Below, one piece after another: positions 16,956-26,588 of a DNA stretch of 64,000 nt (position 1 is its first letter; each line of letters begins with the position of its first letter). Both the position numbers and the translations under genes were made by a program. The notes beneath the pieces were generated by a model. The model did no database searches and was not told where the DNA came from. It saw nothing but the letters and a program-made list of their open reading frames with translations. This DNA comes from Bacteroidales bacterium UBA5281 (lineage in GTDB: Bacteria > Bacteroidota > Bacteroidia > Bacteroidales > Lentimicrobiaceae): assembly GCA_002410555.1 (NCBI GenBank), contig DHSR01000065.1:1-64000 (forward strand), given 5' to 3'.

Positions 16956-19900
16956 ATGAGAAAGCTTTTCACATTATTAATTTTTACCCTCTTTTGGGCG
17001 GGAAGTTCCTGGGGTGCTTCAGTAACTATTGGTACTGGCACATCAACAGGAAGGTATCCCTTAAATGACTATTTCGCTCATTCAAGTTCCCAGTCTCTTT
17101 ACCTCGCATCAGAGATTGGCGCTAGTGGTACAATTACTAATATTAGATGGTATCGGAATGATGTCGGTGCTAATTCTAATGCAATTGGAACAACAGAAAT
17201 TTGGTTAATGGAGACCCCCAACTCAGTTTTGACTGGGACAACCTGGGAAGGCCCGGGTACTTTAGTCGCTACTATTTCAAATATTGACTTAGGTGCAGGT
17301 GGGGGATGGCTGGATATTCCAATAAATAGTTTTGTTTACAACGGAACAGACAATTTACTTGTTTCGGTGCGCACCCAAAATGCTCCATACACACCTCCCC
17401 ATTCTTATTGGAGATATACATCAACTTCAACAGCATATTTAATGAGAGCTGGTAATAGTGATACCCAGAATCCACCGACATTGTATTTGTCTTATTCTCG
17501 ACCAAATATTCAATTGGAGATGATAGTAGTTGTTAACGATCCCCCCAATTGTACATCCCTCCTCTCTCCTGCAGATAACGCTACCAATGTGCTATCAACA
17601 GCTACACTGAATTGGGCTGAAGCAGGAGGCTTTCCTACCGGCTATAAATTGTATTTTGGCACAGACAACCCACCTACCAATCTTGTAAATGGCACTGATC
17701 TGGGTAATGTAACCACATATGATCCTACTCCGGACTTAAGTTATAATACCCCTTATTACTGGAAAGTAGTACCTTACAATGCCAATGGGGATGCAACGGG
17801 ATGCGCTACATGGTCTTTTACAACCATGGCGGATCCAACCATCACTACTTTTCCTTATAGTCAGGGATTTGAAGATGTAACTTTCCCTCCATTAGGCTGG
17901 AGCGTAATTGATAACAACGCGGATGGTGATAAATGGATTTTGTCAACTACTAATCCAAGAACAGGATTACGGTGTGCAAGAATTTACACAGACTATAACA
18001 CAACAAATGATGATTACCTTGTTACACCTCCAATTGTGTTGAGTGCAAACCAGGAGTTAAAATTTTGGGTCAGGGCAAACAGTACAACTGAGACTGAGAC
18101 AGAAGAAATATCAATTCTAATGTCAACAACAACTCCTACACCTGGCGCATTTACAACTGTGTTGTTGCCATCTACTCCAGTTGTTACAACTTCATATGTA
18201 GAATACACCATTAATTTAAGTGCTTACACTGGTACTGTTTATATTTCATTCACACGAAAAGATACTCCAGCAGACGGGTGGTATTTACATCTGGATGATG
18301 TCCTGATCAGGGATATACCTTCTGCACCGGTTTTCGCAATTACCCCGCCTTCTAAAGATTTTGGAACAGTAGGTGTCGGTGAATCACTTTCGCAGGTATT
18401 CACCATTTCAAATACAGGTGCAGGTACACTTATCATAGACCCTGCAATTTCCATTTCAGGCACCAATGCTGATCAGTTTATACTTACTGATGGCAATACT
18501 TATCCACTGAGTTTGACCGTCGGGCAATCAGCAACCGTAAGTGTTGCATTTATGCCAACTTCGGAAGGCGTGAAAAATGCCAACCTTATTATCGTGGATA
18601 ATTTAGGTGCCAAAACAAGCAATAGTGTGCCATTAACCGGTACCGGATTTGAGCGACCGGCAGGATCTACCTGTGGGAATCCTTATGAAGTCACTTCCCT
18701 GCCATTCAATTATACAGGTACTACCGAAGGCTATGGCGATGACTACGATAGAACATGGGTTGCCCCCGCCAGCTATTACATCACCGGCGATGATATGGTA
18801 TTTGAGTTTACCCTGGCTGCTCCATCGTACCTAAGTGGCAGTATTTCCACGACGTTAACTTACCCTGGACTTATTATTACACAGGACTGCCCTGATCTAT
18901 TGGCACCAGCAGCAGTTCTTGCTTCGGCAACCGCTTCCGGATCTTCTGCTTCCTTCAGCGATGTACTTTTGCCAGCAGGTACTTACTTTGCAATTGTATC
19001 AAGCTGGACTACACCTCAGTCCATTGACTTCACCCTGAATCTATCTGCAGTTGAGGCGCAATTCGGCACCCTGCGCGGTGAAATTACCGATTGCTACTCC
19101 AATGCACTTTTAGAGGGCGTATCTGTAACTGCTGGTTCTTTGTCTACTACTACGGATATAGATGGTTATTATGAATTTCAGGATGTTCCTGTTGGCACCT
19201 ACGATATAGTTACCAGCCTTTCTGGTTATGTTAATAAAACAACCAGTGGAGTCGAGGTATTGAATGGCCAAATAACCAACCAGAATATCTGTATGAATGT
19301 TTATCTTGATCCTCCGTTGAACCTTCAGGCAAGTGTTACCAGTCAGGATGTGCAACTAACATGGAATGCTCCAGGTGATTTGCCTGATACAGAAGAATTA
19401 ATTTACGACAATGACATTGTCACAGGCGCATATTCATATGAGGGTGCAACAATGGCAATTCATATGTCACCTCAGGGTCCATGTAAAATTCTCACTTTGA
19501 AATACTATACCACCACACAACTTGGTGATAATACATTCAATGCGGAAGTATATAACTGGGATGAAATTGCCAACACACCTGGTACAACTTTACTATATGA
19601 AGTTGGTGCTACTGCTGTTGATGAAAATTGGATGGATATAGATATTTCAAGTCAGAATATTACCGTCAGCGGAGATTTCGTAGTAGGATTCGGTTCTATA
19701 AATGCTACAACCTTTTTAGGTTATGATACGAACCTTGACAATGGCCGAATATGGGACTATGATGGTACTGCATGGACTGAATGGATTGAAGCATATCTAA
19801 TCCGTGCTGTTGTTGAGTATAGTGATGGTTCAAGGCAATTATTAAGTGCTACCCCATCTTCCAGTTCAAAATACGCTCCTATTACCAATTTGATGTCCAA

Positions 19901-22301
19901 ACATGAAATAATAAGTGGAGAAATTTCTGCTAATATGAAATTAACGCCCACAAATATCGCTGGAGTTCAAATTGAAAAGAGTATTAAACGCAATGCAATT
20001 ACTCCTATTAATAATAAAGCAAATCGGTCTGCTAACTCAAACAACCAAAGTCTTGAAAATACAGATAATGGGCGTGCAACATTGTCCACTCTTACTGGTT
20101 ACAATGTATATCGCGATGGAGACGAGATTATCCACAATATTAACCCATTGCCGCTGCTATACAATGACCTTAACTTACCTGCAGGTATTTACAGTTACAC
20201 AGTGACTGCCCAGTATCTGGAAGGTGAATCTTCACCTGCAGGACCTGTTTTAGCAGAAGTTATTACCTGCCAGGCTCCAATTGATCTTACGGTAAATGTT
20301 ACCACAAATTCAGCCGTGCTTTCATGGACACCACAAGGAAGTGCAACTACCTGGGATGTAGAATGGGGTGAAATAGGATTTATACCCGGCGCCGGCACCA
20401 TGCTGAACGTCAACAATCCTACCACTACAATCACCGGTCTGACTTCAGGCGGCCAATATGAATTTTATGTAAGATCATATTGCAGTTCTACCGATCAGAG
20501 TTACTGGATTGGTCCGAAAACATTCAGGACCCACTTCTTCGAGTGTCCTGTTGGATCTACTGCTGAGCTTGAAACTTGCGGTGATGATACCAATGGCGGA
20601 TGTAATATGGACGTACCAGTCTTCGGATCAATCAGTCTTGGCGAAACCATTTGCGGTACAAGCTGGCATAGTACTACTAGTCGTGATACGGATTGGTTTG
20701 AATTCACACTTACTGCAACTACGGTTGTTACCATAACAGGTACCGGTGATTTCGACATTGTTGTTGGATTTATTGCTTCACCTTGTCCTGTCACAGAATT
20801 TATCGATTATGGTTCAGCATTGGCCGGTGGAACAGCTTCTGTTACCACACAGCTTGATGCAGGCACTTATTATGCTTTTGTAGCACCACAGTTTACAGGT
20901 ATTTTTGCCTGTGGTGAAGGCGATAGGTACCAGGTAACCTTAACCGGTACAACCTGCCTTGACATACCAACAGCACTTGGTGCGGCCAATATCACCCAAA
21001 CATCAGCCGACCTGAGTTGGACCTCAGCCGGTTCATTATGGAATATTGAATACGGTGTTACAGGATTTACACAGGGAAATGGAACTTTGGTATCTGGTCT
21101 TACATCACCAGCTTATTCACCTAATGATCTTGTTGGATCTCAATCCTACACGTATTATGTGCAGACTGATTGCGGCACTGATGTAGGTGCATGGTCAGCA
21201 CCATATACTTTCTCAACTGCCTGCGATCCGATAGGATTGCCATGGGTTGAAAACTTTGATGCTGTTACAGCCCCTGCTATTCCAATATGCATGTCAGTTA
21301 CCGATGATAATGACGATGCTGTTAAATGGGTAACTTCAACCAGTTCCCCATTGTCTGCTCCCAATGCCATGCGTATAAGTTACAATTCTACTCTTGCCAT
21401 GGATGACTGGTTCTTCTCTCCTGGATTGAACCTGGTTCCCGGCACTTACAATGTAAGTTTCTTTTACAGAAGCTCTGGAGCCTCCTTCCCGGAAGCACTC
21501 GAAGTTAAATGGGGTACAGCTCCCAACGCTGCCGGAATGACCAGTGCAGCCATTTTTGACAATGGTAACATAGTTAACTCAATTTTTGCTGAAGGTACAG
21601 GTACAATAGCTATCAGTACTGCCGGAGTTTATTATGTTGGATGGCATGGTTATAGCGATGCTGATCAATTCTACCTTATGGTAGATGACATCTCCATTAC
21701 TGAGGCCCCTGCCACCAAAACCCTCAACCTTACAGGCATTATGCTGGAAGGCCTTTATGATGGAAGTGGTACCATGCGCCAGGCATTCAATGAAACAGGC
21801 CCTCAGTTTGGCGCAGGCATTGCTGATGAAATTACAGTGGAACTGCATGCTGCTGCAGATTATGGTACTACTGTTCACACTGTAAACAATGTGATGTTGA
21901 GTACCAGCGGTATGGCTACCATTGATGATCTACCAGGCACCTTTGATGGAGATTATTATATCACCATCAGACACCGCAACTCCATTGAAACCACATCGGC
22001 TACTGCCGTTTCGTTTGCCGGAAGCATCATTAACCAAAGCTATGCTGCCCCTGCAGATGTTTATGGAGCAAATCTCGTTCAAATGATAGATGGATATTAT
22101 GCCATCTATGGAGGCGATGTTAATCAGGATGGACAAGTTGAAGGACTTGATGCCGGTGATATTGAAAACGGTGTCAATCTTTTTCTCAGAGGTTATTTGA
22201 CAATTGACGTTGACGGCAGTGGAGGTCTTGATACCAACGATTTCACCATCTGGGAAAACAACAATAATAACTTTGTGAAAAGAATAATTCCAGTTCCTTA
22301 A
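16956..22301 (+). CDS. Large secreted adhesin-like protein with C-terminal dockerin-like module
   Basis: The start is taken at MRKLFTLLIFTLFWAGSSWG (16956), which gives a proper signal peptide and 1781 aa; the frame is open upstream to 16728 but that part does not look coding. Rough order: beta-domain (20-190), Fn3-like (195-290), cleaved-adhesin/MAM-like domain starting FPYSQGFEDVTFPPLGW (295-455), ASPM/SPD-2/Hydin-like domain (459-563), carboxypeptidase-regulatory-like domain (702-785), further Fn3 and lectin-like domains including a second cleaved-adhesin-like unit (~1430-1585), then the shared module (1588-1781). The final module has HRNSIETTSA and two calcium-type loops (DVNQDGQVEGLD, DVDGSGGLDTND), both slightly degenerate. 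No T9SS sorting domain is present. Confidence 0.85.
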   Translation: MRKLFTLLIFTLFWAGSSWGASVTIGTGTSTGRYPLNDYFAHSSSQSLYLASEIGASGTITNIRWYRNDVGANSNAIGTTEIWLMETPNSVLTGTTWEGPGTLVATISNIDLGAGGGWLDIPINSFVYNGTDNLLVSVRTQNAPYTPPHSYWRYTSTSTAYLMRAGNSDTQNPPTLYLSYSRPNIQLEMIVVVNDPPNCTSLLSPADNATNVLSTATLNWAEAGGFPTGYKLYFGTDNPPTNLVNGTDLGNVTTYDPTPDLSYNTPYYWKVVPYNANGDATGCATWSFTTMADPTITTFPYSQGFEDVTFPPLGWSVIDNNADGDKWILSTTNPRTGLRCARIYTDYNTTNDDYLVTPPIVLSANQELKFWVRANSTTETETEEISILMSTTTPTPGAFTTVLLPSTPVVTTSYVEYTINLSAYTGTVYISFTRKDTPADGWYLHLDDVLIRDIPSAPVFAITPPSKDFGTVGVGESLSQVFTISNTGAGTLIIDPAISISGTNADQFILTDGNTYPLSLTVGQSATVSVAFMPTSEGVKNANLIIVDNLGAKTSNSVPLTGTGFERPAGSTCGNPYEVTSLPFNYTGTTEGYGDDYDRTWVAPASYYITGDDMVFEFTLAAPSYLSGSISTTLTYPGLIITQDCPDLLAPAAVLASATASGSSASFSDVLLPAGTYFAIVSSWTTPQSIDFTLNLSAVEAQFGTLRGEITDCYSNALLEGVSVTAGSLSTTTDIDGYYEFQDVPVGTYDIVTSLSGYVNKTTSGVEVLNGQITNQNICMNVYLDPPLNLQASVTSQDVQLTWNAPGDLPDTEELIYDNDIVTGAYSYEGATMAIHMSPQGPCKILTLKYYTTTQLGDNTFNAEVYNWDEIANTPGTTLLYEVGATAVDENWMDIDISSQNITVSGDFVVGFGSINATTFLGYDTNLDNGRIWDYDGTAWTEWIEAYLIRAVVEYSDGSRQLLSATPSSSSKYAPITNLMSKHEIISGEISANMKLTPTNIAGVQIEKSIKRNAITPINNKANRSANSNNQSLENTDNGRATLSTLTGYNVYRDGDEIIHNINPLPLLYNDLNLPAGIYSYTVTAQYLEGESSPAGPVLAEVITCQAPIDLTVNVTTNSAVLSWTPQGSATTWDVEWGEIGFIPGAGTMLNVNNPTTTITGLTSGGQYEFYVRSYCSSTDQSYWIGPKTFRTHFFECPVGSTAELETCGDDTNGGCNMDVPVFGSISLGETICGTSWHSTTSRDTDWFEFTLTATTVVTITGTGDFDIVVGFIASPCPVTEFIDYGSALAGGTASVTTQLDAGTYYAFVAPQFTGIFACGEGDRYQVTLTGTTCLDIPTALGAANITQTSADLSWTSAGSLWNIEYGVTGFTQGNGTLVSGLTSPAYSPNDLVGSQSYTYYVQTDCGTDVGAWSAPYTFSTACDPIGLPWVENFDAVTAPAIPICMSVTDDNDDAVKWVTSTSSPLSAPNAMRISYNSTLAMDDWFFSPGLNLVPGTYNVSFFYRSSGASFPEALEVKWGTAPNAAGMTSAAIFDNGNIVNSIFAEGTGTIAISTAGVYYVGWHGYSDADQFYLMVDDISITEAPATKTLNLTGIMLEGLYDGSGTMRQAFNETGPQFGAGIADEITVELHAAADYGTTVHTVNNVMLSTSGMATIDDLPGTFDGDYYITIRHRNSIETTSATAVSFAGSIINQSYAAPADVYGANLVQMIDGYYAIYGGDVNQDGQVEGLDAGDIENGVNLFLRGYLTIDVDGSGGLDTNDFTIWENNNNNFVKRIIPVP

Positions 22302-22315
22302 TTTTTCGAGAGAAT

Positions 22316-22335
22316 CCCCTCTGGAATCAGAGGGG
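22316..22335 (+). terminator. Short hairpin after the 1781-aa gene
   Basis: CCCCTCTG and CAGAGGGG form a perfect 8-bp stem with a GAAT loop, 15 bp after the stop codon. The following TACTTTCCTTT is a weak T-run, so termination may be partial. Confidence 0.6.
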
Positions 22336-22396
22336 TACTTTCCTTTAAATAAGTTAATCTTCAATCAATCAATTTAACAACCAAAAACGATCAATT

Positions 22397-25300
22397 ATGA
22401 GAAAACTAATCACTCACCTTATCAAAGTACTACCATTGCTGATACTAATGTTCAGCACATCAACGGTAGACGCTCAAAGACCTTTTAGTCCGCTGGCTTT
22501 GCAGGATTTTGAGACAACGATTCGAAATGTAATTCCAACTACTGAAAGTCCCTATCGTGTAGACTTCGATATTTTCTTATTGGACACAGATCCAGAACAG
22601 GATCTTGTTCTCGCTGGATACCAAGCTGGAATCTACATAAATCCTGCTATTTTTCAGCCAGGTGCGGATGTTACTGTTAGTTTACTTACAAGTGGACCTA
22701 ACTCCAATTTACCAATAAATCAACGTCCTATTGCTATTGAATACGAACCAGCTATCAATTTAATTAAAATAGCTGGCCGAGTTCCTCCTGGCCCAGGCTA
22801 TCCAACCGGGCCTGATACTTACCAACCTTCTGGTGCCATCATTATGACTACTGGTTTAGGTACCAAGATTTGCAAAGTTAGAGTTGTGAGTTCATTACCT
22901 TTTACCCCAAATTCATTTACAAATCTTGAGTTTCAATCTTCCGAGGTTTTAGTTCCACTTTATGCTACAAGGGTTGCACATTATGATTACACAAATGCAA
23001 CCATTGTTTATAATCCAGATACTGAAGAATATCAATGGGGAGTACCACCATTAAACGTACAGCTTGATGTTGTTCCAGGCGATGTTGGAGAACCCGGTAC
23101 CAATGCCCATGTATACGAGAACCCCATACTTAATCCCGCAGCCGCCCCTACCGCTTTTAATGTAACCGGTGGTGGAAGCTATTGCGAAGGTTCGGCTGGT
23201 TTACCGGTTGGTCTGGATGATTCAGAGCTGGATGTTACCTACGAGTTGCTTTTGGATGGTGCTTCTCTGGTTCCGGCAGTTACTGCAGCCGGTACGGGTG
23301 ATGCCATTAGCTTTGGTAACCAACTTGAAGGTGTATATACCGTTGTTGGTACTAGTGCAGGTGGAAGCACTACCATGACAGGTTCTGCCGTTATCACAGA
23401 AGACCCGCTGGTTACTTCAACGGTAACGCTTAGTGCCAGTGCCACCGAGGTGTGTGCAGGTACAGAAGTTACCTTTACAGCCACACCAACCAATGGTGGT
23501 GATGCACCTTTTTACACCTGGTATGTTAATGGTGCAAGTGTTCCAACAGCAACAGCAGCAACCTATACCTATGCTCCCGCAAATAATGATCAGGTATATG
23601 TTGTGCTGACTCCTGACCAACTGTGTACTGCAGGTGATGCTACATCTGACATCATTACCATGATTGTGAATCCGGTCAGCACCGAAGAATTTGTGGTTGA
23701 TGCCTGCGATACCTACACATGGGATCTCAATGGAGAAACCTATACCGTCAGCGGAGATTATACTTTTGTAGAGGGGTGTGTCACAAACATCCTGCATTTG
23801 ACCATAACTCCTAGCAGCACAGAAGAATTTACAGAAGCTGCCTGTGATGAATACACCTGGGATGTCAATGATGTGACTTATACCGAGAGCGGTGATTACG
23901 AATATGTTGACGGATGTGTTACCTATATTCTGCACCTGACCATAACACCGAGTGGAACCAATGAATTTACGGTAACTGCGTGTGATGAATACTTCTGGGC
24001 AGTAAGTGGTGAAACATACACTGTTAGTGGAGATTATGAATTCATTAATGACTGCTCAACCAACATTCTACATCTTACCATCATTCCAAGCAGTACTGAA
24101 GAATTTACTGAAGCTGCCTGCGATGAGTTTACCTGGATCATCAATGGTGAGACTTATACCGAAAGTGGTGATTACCAATACGTTGAGGATTGTGTAACCT
24201 ATATCCTACATCTGACCATCACTCCAAGCAGCACTGAAGAATTTACTGAAGCTGCCTGTGATGAATACACCTGGGATGTCAACGATGAGACTTATACTAC
24301 AAGCGGTGATTACGAATATGTTGAGGGATGTGTTACATATATCCTGCATCTGACCATTACACAAAGCAGCACCATGGAACATATGGCAGTTGCCTGTGAT
24401 GAATACACCTGGGATCTCAATGGCGAGACTTATACCGAGAGCGGTGATTACGAATATGTTGAGGGATGTGTTACTCATATTCTGCAACTGACCATTACCC
24501 CGAGCAGCACCGAGGAATTTTACGTAACGGCAGTTGATTCTTATACATGGGATATTAATGGTGAAACATATACCGTTAGCGGTGATTACGAATATGTTGA
24601 AGGATGTGTTACCTATATCCTGCATCTGACCATTACTACTGTTCCCTGCCCTGACATTTCAACCTGGAACGGAAGCGTAAGCAGCGATTGGTTTGATGCT
24701 GCCAACTGGACACCAGAAGCTCTTCCATGCGAAACAACGGCTGTGACCATTCCTGGTGGATGCCCGAATTACCCAACACTTCTTCCTCCAACCCGCGCAG
24801 TTGATTGTTATGTAACGATTAATGCACTTACCATTAATGATGGTGGTTCATTGATTGGACAGCAGCATCTCTGTGTGAACAGTGATGTAGTTGTTGAACG
24901 CTCAATTTCAAACTCAAACTTCCACTTGATTGGATCACCCGTAGATGATGTTACTTTCGGAGATGTATTCCTTCCCCAATACTGGTTCGATGTATGGGCC
25001 CGTGAATATAACGAAGCCACCGGAGACTGGGAAAACCGTTTCATCGCTGATCATCTCGAGGTAGGTCTCGGCTATTCAGTACAAATGGCCATTGCCCCAC
25101 AAACGGCAACCTTTACCGGAGCACTCAATACAATGGATGTATCCCGCACACTGATGAACACTAACCCAAGTGGTGATGTTAACCGCGTTGGCTGGAATCT
25201 GCTTGGCAACCCATTCCCATCAGCCATTGACTGGGATGTATTCTCATCAGGTGACTATGACGCTCAGGTTGCAGTATGGGACGAAGCCGGTGCCGGAAAC

Positions 25301-26110
25301 TATATTTACTGGAACGGAACTGTTGGTAGCCTTACCGATGGTATTATCCCTGCCCAGAATGGTTTCTTCGTAAAAACAGCTACCGATGGCGCAAGCCTGA
25401 CCATTCCATTGGCAGCACAGGTGCACAGCCCCATGACACTCTATAAGAATGCCGTGACAAATGCTCTTGAACTGCGTGCCAATGGCAACAATTACTACGA
25501 TGCTACCTACGTTCACTTCAACAATTATGCTACCGCTGGTTTTGACAGCAAGTATGATGCATTCAAATTAGCAGGACTTGAATCAGCTCCTCAATTGTAC
25601 AGCATCGCTGGCTACAAACTCAGCATCAACGAACTTCCCTTCGAAGGTAACGAGATTGTTAAGGTAGGTTTCACATGCGGCGTTGCAGGAACCTATAGTG
25701 TGACTGCTTCCGGTATGGAAAGTTTCAGTGGGTCAACCCCAATTCTTCTCGAAGACGTGAAACTTAACATATTCCAGGATTTGAGGCAAAATCCTGTCTA
25801 CAGCTTCAATTATCAGCCAGGAGACAACGAAAACCGTTTCAATCTGCACTTCAAATCTTCAACCGGATTGGTTGATGGTCCCAACATGGGTATTTCGGTT
25901 TACAGCCATGATCACACTGTTGTAATTACCAATACCACTGGTCTGAGCGGTGACGTTCGCATTTTTGACCTTGCCGGACGCGAATTACTGAATACCAACA
26001 TAGGCTCCTCAACCACCACGCGCATTCCTATGCAAGTGAGCTTAGGCACCTATGTAGTTAAGGTAATCACTGCATCGGGAACCGTTAACCAAAAAGTATT
26101 CATCCACTAA
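22397..26110 (+). CDS. Repeat-containing surface protein with T9SS type A sorting domain
   Basis: The protein has 1237 aa and a signal peptide at residues 1-26 (ending VDAQR). Residues ~30-235 form a beta-rich domain that begins YRVDFDIFLLDTD and contains LAGYQAGIYINPAIF, an overall pattern like a cohesin or carbohydrate-binding beta-sandwich (inference). Residues ~245-345 and ~345-427 are Ig-like. Residues 428-749 are seven tandem 46-residue repeats, each with a ...ACDEYTWDxNGETYT... core. A large beta-domain (~755-1155) follows. The C-terminus (~1165-1237) is a type A T9SS sorting domain, with DVRIFDLAGRELL and GTYVVKVITASGTVNQKVFI. It should therefore be exported by T9SS and attached to the outer surface. 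Confidence 0.88.
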   Translation: MRKLITHLIKVLPLLILMFSTSTVDAQRPFSPLALQDFETTIRNVIPTTESPYRVDFDIFLLDTDPEQDLVLAGYQAGIYINPAIFQPGADVTVSLLTSGPNSNLPINQRPIAIEYEPAINLIKIAGRVPPGPGYPTGPDTYQPSGAIIMTTGLGTKICKVRVVSSLPFTPNSFTNLEFQSSEVLVPLYATRVAHYDYTNATIVYNPDTEEYQWGVPPLNVQLDVVPGDVGEPGTNAHVYENPILNPAAAPTAFNVTGGGSYCEGSAGLPVGLDDSELDVTYELLLDGASLVPAVTAAGTGDAISFGNQLEGVYTVVGTSAGGSTTMTGSAVITEDPLVTSTVTLSASATEVCAGTEVTFTATPTNGGDAPFYTWYVNGASVPTATAATYTYAPANNDQVYVVLTPDQLCTAGDATSDIITMIVNPVSTEEFVVDACDTYTWDLNGETYTVSGDYTFVEGCVTNILHLTITPSSTEEFTEAACDEYTWDVNDVTYTESGDYEYVDGCVTYILHLTITPSGTNEFTVTACDEYFWAVSGETYTVSGDYEFINDCSTNILHLTIIPSSTEEFTEAACDEFTWIINGETYTESGDYQYVEDCVTYILHLTITPSSTEEFTEAACDEYTWDVNDETYTTSGDYEYVEGCVTYILHLTITQSSTMEHMAVACDEYTWDLNGETYTESGDYEYVEGCVTHILQLTITPSSTEEFYVTAVDSYTWDINGETYTVSGDYEYVEGCVTYILHLTITTVPCPDISTWNGSVSSDWFDAANWTPEALPCETTAVTIPGGCPNYPTLLPPTRAVDCYVTINALTINDGGSLIGQQHLCVNSDVVVERSISNSNFHLIGSPVDDVTFGDVFLPQYWFDVWAREYNEATGDWENRFIADHLEVGLGYSVQMAIAPQTATFTGALNTMDVSRTLMNTNPSGDVNRVGWNLLGNPFPSAIDWDVFSSGDYDAQVAVWDEAGAGNYIYWNGTVGSLTDGIIPAQNGFFVKTATDGASLTIPLAAQVHSPMTLYKNAVTNALELRANGNNYYDATYVHFNNYATAGFDSKYDAFKLAGLESAPQLYSIAGYKLSINELPFEGNEIVKVGFTCGVAGTYSVTASGMESFSGSTPILLEDVKLNIFQDLRQNPVYSFNYQPGDNENRFNLHFKSSTGLVDGPNMGISVYSHDHTVVITNTTGLSGDVRIFDLAGRELLNTNIGSSTTTRIPMQVSLGTYVVKVITASGTVNQKVFIH
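23678..24643 (+). repeat. Seven in-frame 138-bp repeats (46 aa each)
   Basis: Seven tandem copies of a 46-residue unit, consensus start STEEFTEAACDEYTWDVNGE and end LHLTITPS. Copies 2, 4 and 5 are nearly identical; copies 3, 6 and 7 diverge. Each unit has two cysteines (ACD and EGC) except the last, where the first is replaced (AVD). The unit resembles the Bacteroidota repeat of the TYTWNGxTYTxSGxY...GCDS type. Confidence 0.9.
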
Positions 26111-26118
26111 ACCAATTC

Positions 26119-26144
26119 TTCCCCGGCCTTTACCGGCCGGGGAA
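26119..26144 (+). terminator. GC-rich hairpin after the 1237-aa gene
   Basis: TTCCCCGGCC and GGCCGGGGAA form a perfect 10-bp stem with a TTTACC loop, 8 bp after the stop codon. Only a short T-rich stretch follows. Confidence 0.7.
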
Positions 26145-26174
26145 TACATTTACAAACTTAAAAATCACTCAAAT

Positions 26175-26408
26175 ATGAAAAAGTTCCTTAAATTTTTTGC
26201 TGCAATCACTGTCTTAACGGTTATTAGCTTTGCCGGTCTTGCCCAACCCAATCCGGGAGGCAACTCAGGAGGAGGTGATGTTGGAGGGCCACCCATTGGC
26301 GGTGGCGGTACTGCCCCCGTTGGTGGTGGTATTGTATTGCTACTTACCATGGCTGCCGGATACGGACTCAAGAAAGTATTCGATGCCCGGAATAAGTTTC
26401 AGGATTAA
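26175..26408 (+). CDS. Small glycine-rich exported protein with C-terminal hydrophobic anchor
   Basis: This 77-aa protein has a signal peptide (residues 1-24, ending LAQP), a glycine/proline-rich middle (NPGGNSGGGDVGGPPIGGGG), then PVGGGIVLLLTMAAGYGLKKVFD: a short motif, a hydrophobic helix and basic residues. That tripartite C-terminus is the plan of exosortase-type sorting signals. From memory it is close to the Bacteroidota PID-CTERM signal (PIDGG, helix, YGxKK), with PVGGG in place of PIDGG. It sits between two hairpin terminators, so it is transcribed alone or reads in from the 1237-aa gene. The gene is real by its signal and terminator context; the role is unknown. Confidence 0.75.
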   Translation: MKKFLKFFAAITVLTVISFAGLAQPNPGGNSGGGDVGGPPIGGGGTAPVGGGIVLLLTMAAGYGLKKVFDARNKFQD

Positions 26409-26443
26409 TTAGCTGATTATAAGCATCTTAATACCTAAACTGC

Positions 26444-26479
26444 AAAAACTGCCCTGCGTATCATTGCAGGGCAGTTTTT
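26444..26479 (+). terminator. Strong intrinsic terminator
   Basis: AAAACTGCCCTGC and GCAGGGCAGTTTT form a 13-bp stem with an 8-nt loop, followed by T. It separates the 77-aa gene from the subtilase gene. Confidence 0.85.
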
Positions 26480-26588
26480 GATTAAAATCGTTAAACACCG
26501 ATTGTGTTCCATATTTTTTGAATGAATATTTTCATGGGAAATAGCTATTCCTCGAACTTCTAATTTCAAACCCTAAAAAACAAACCTC

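Noticed and set aside
23678..24643. CRISPR or mobile repeat array
   Set aside because: The 138-bp repeats are in frame and encode a protein repeat.
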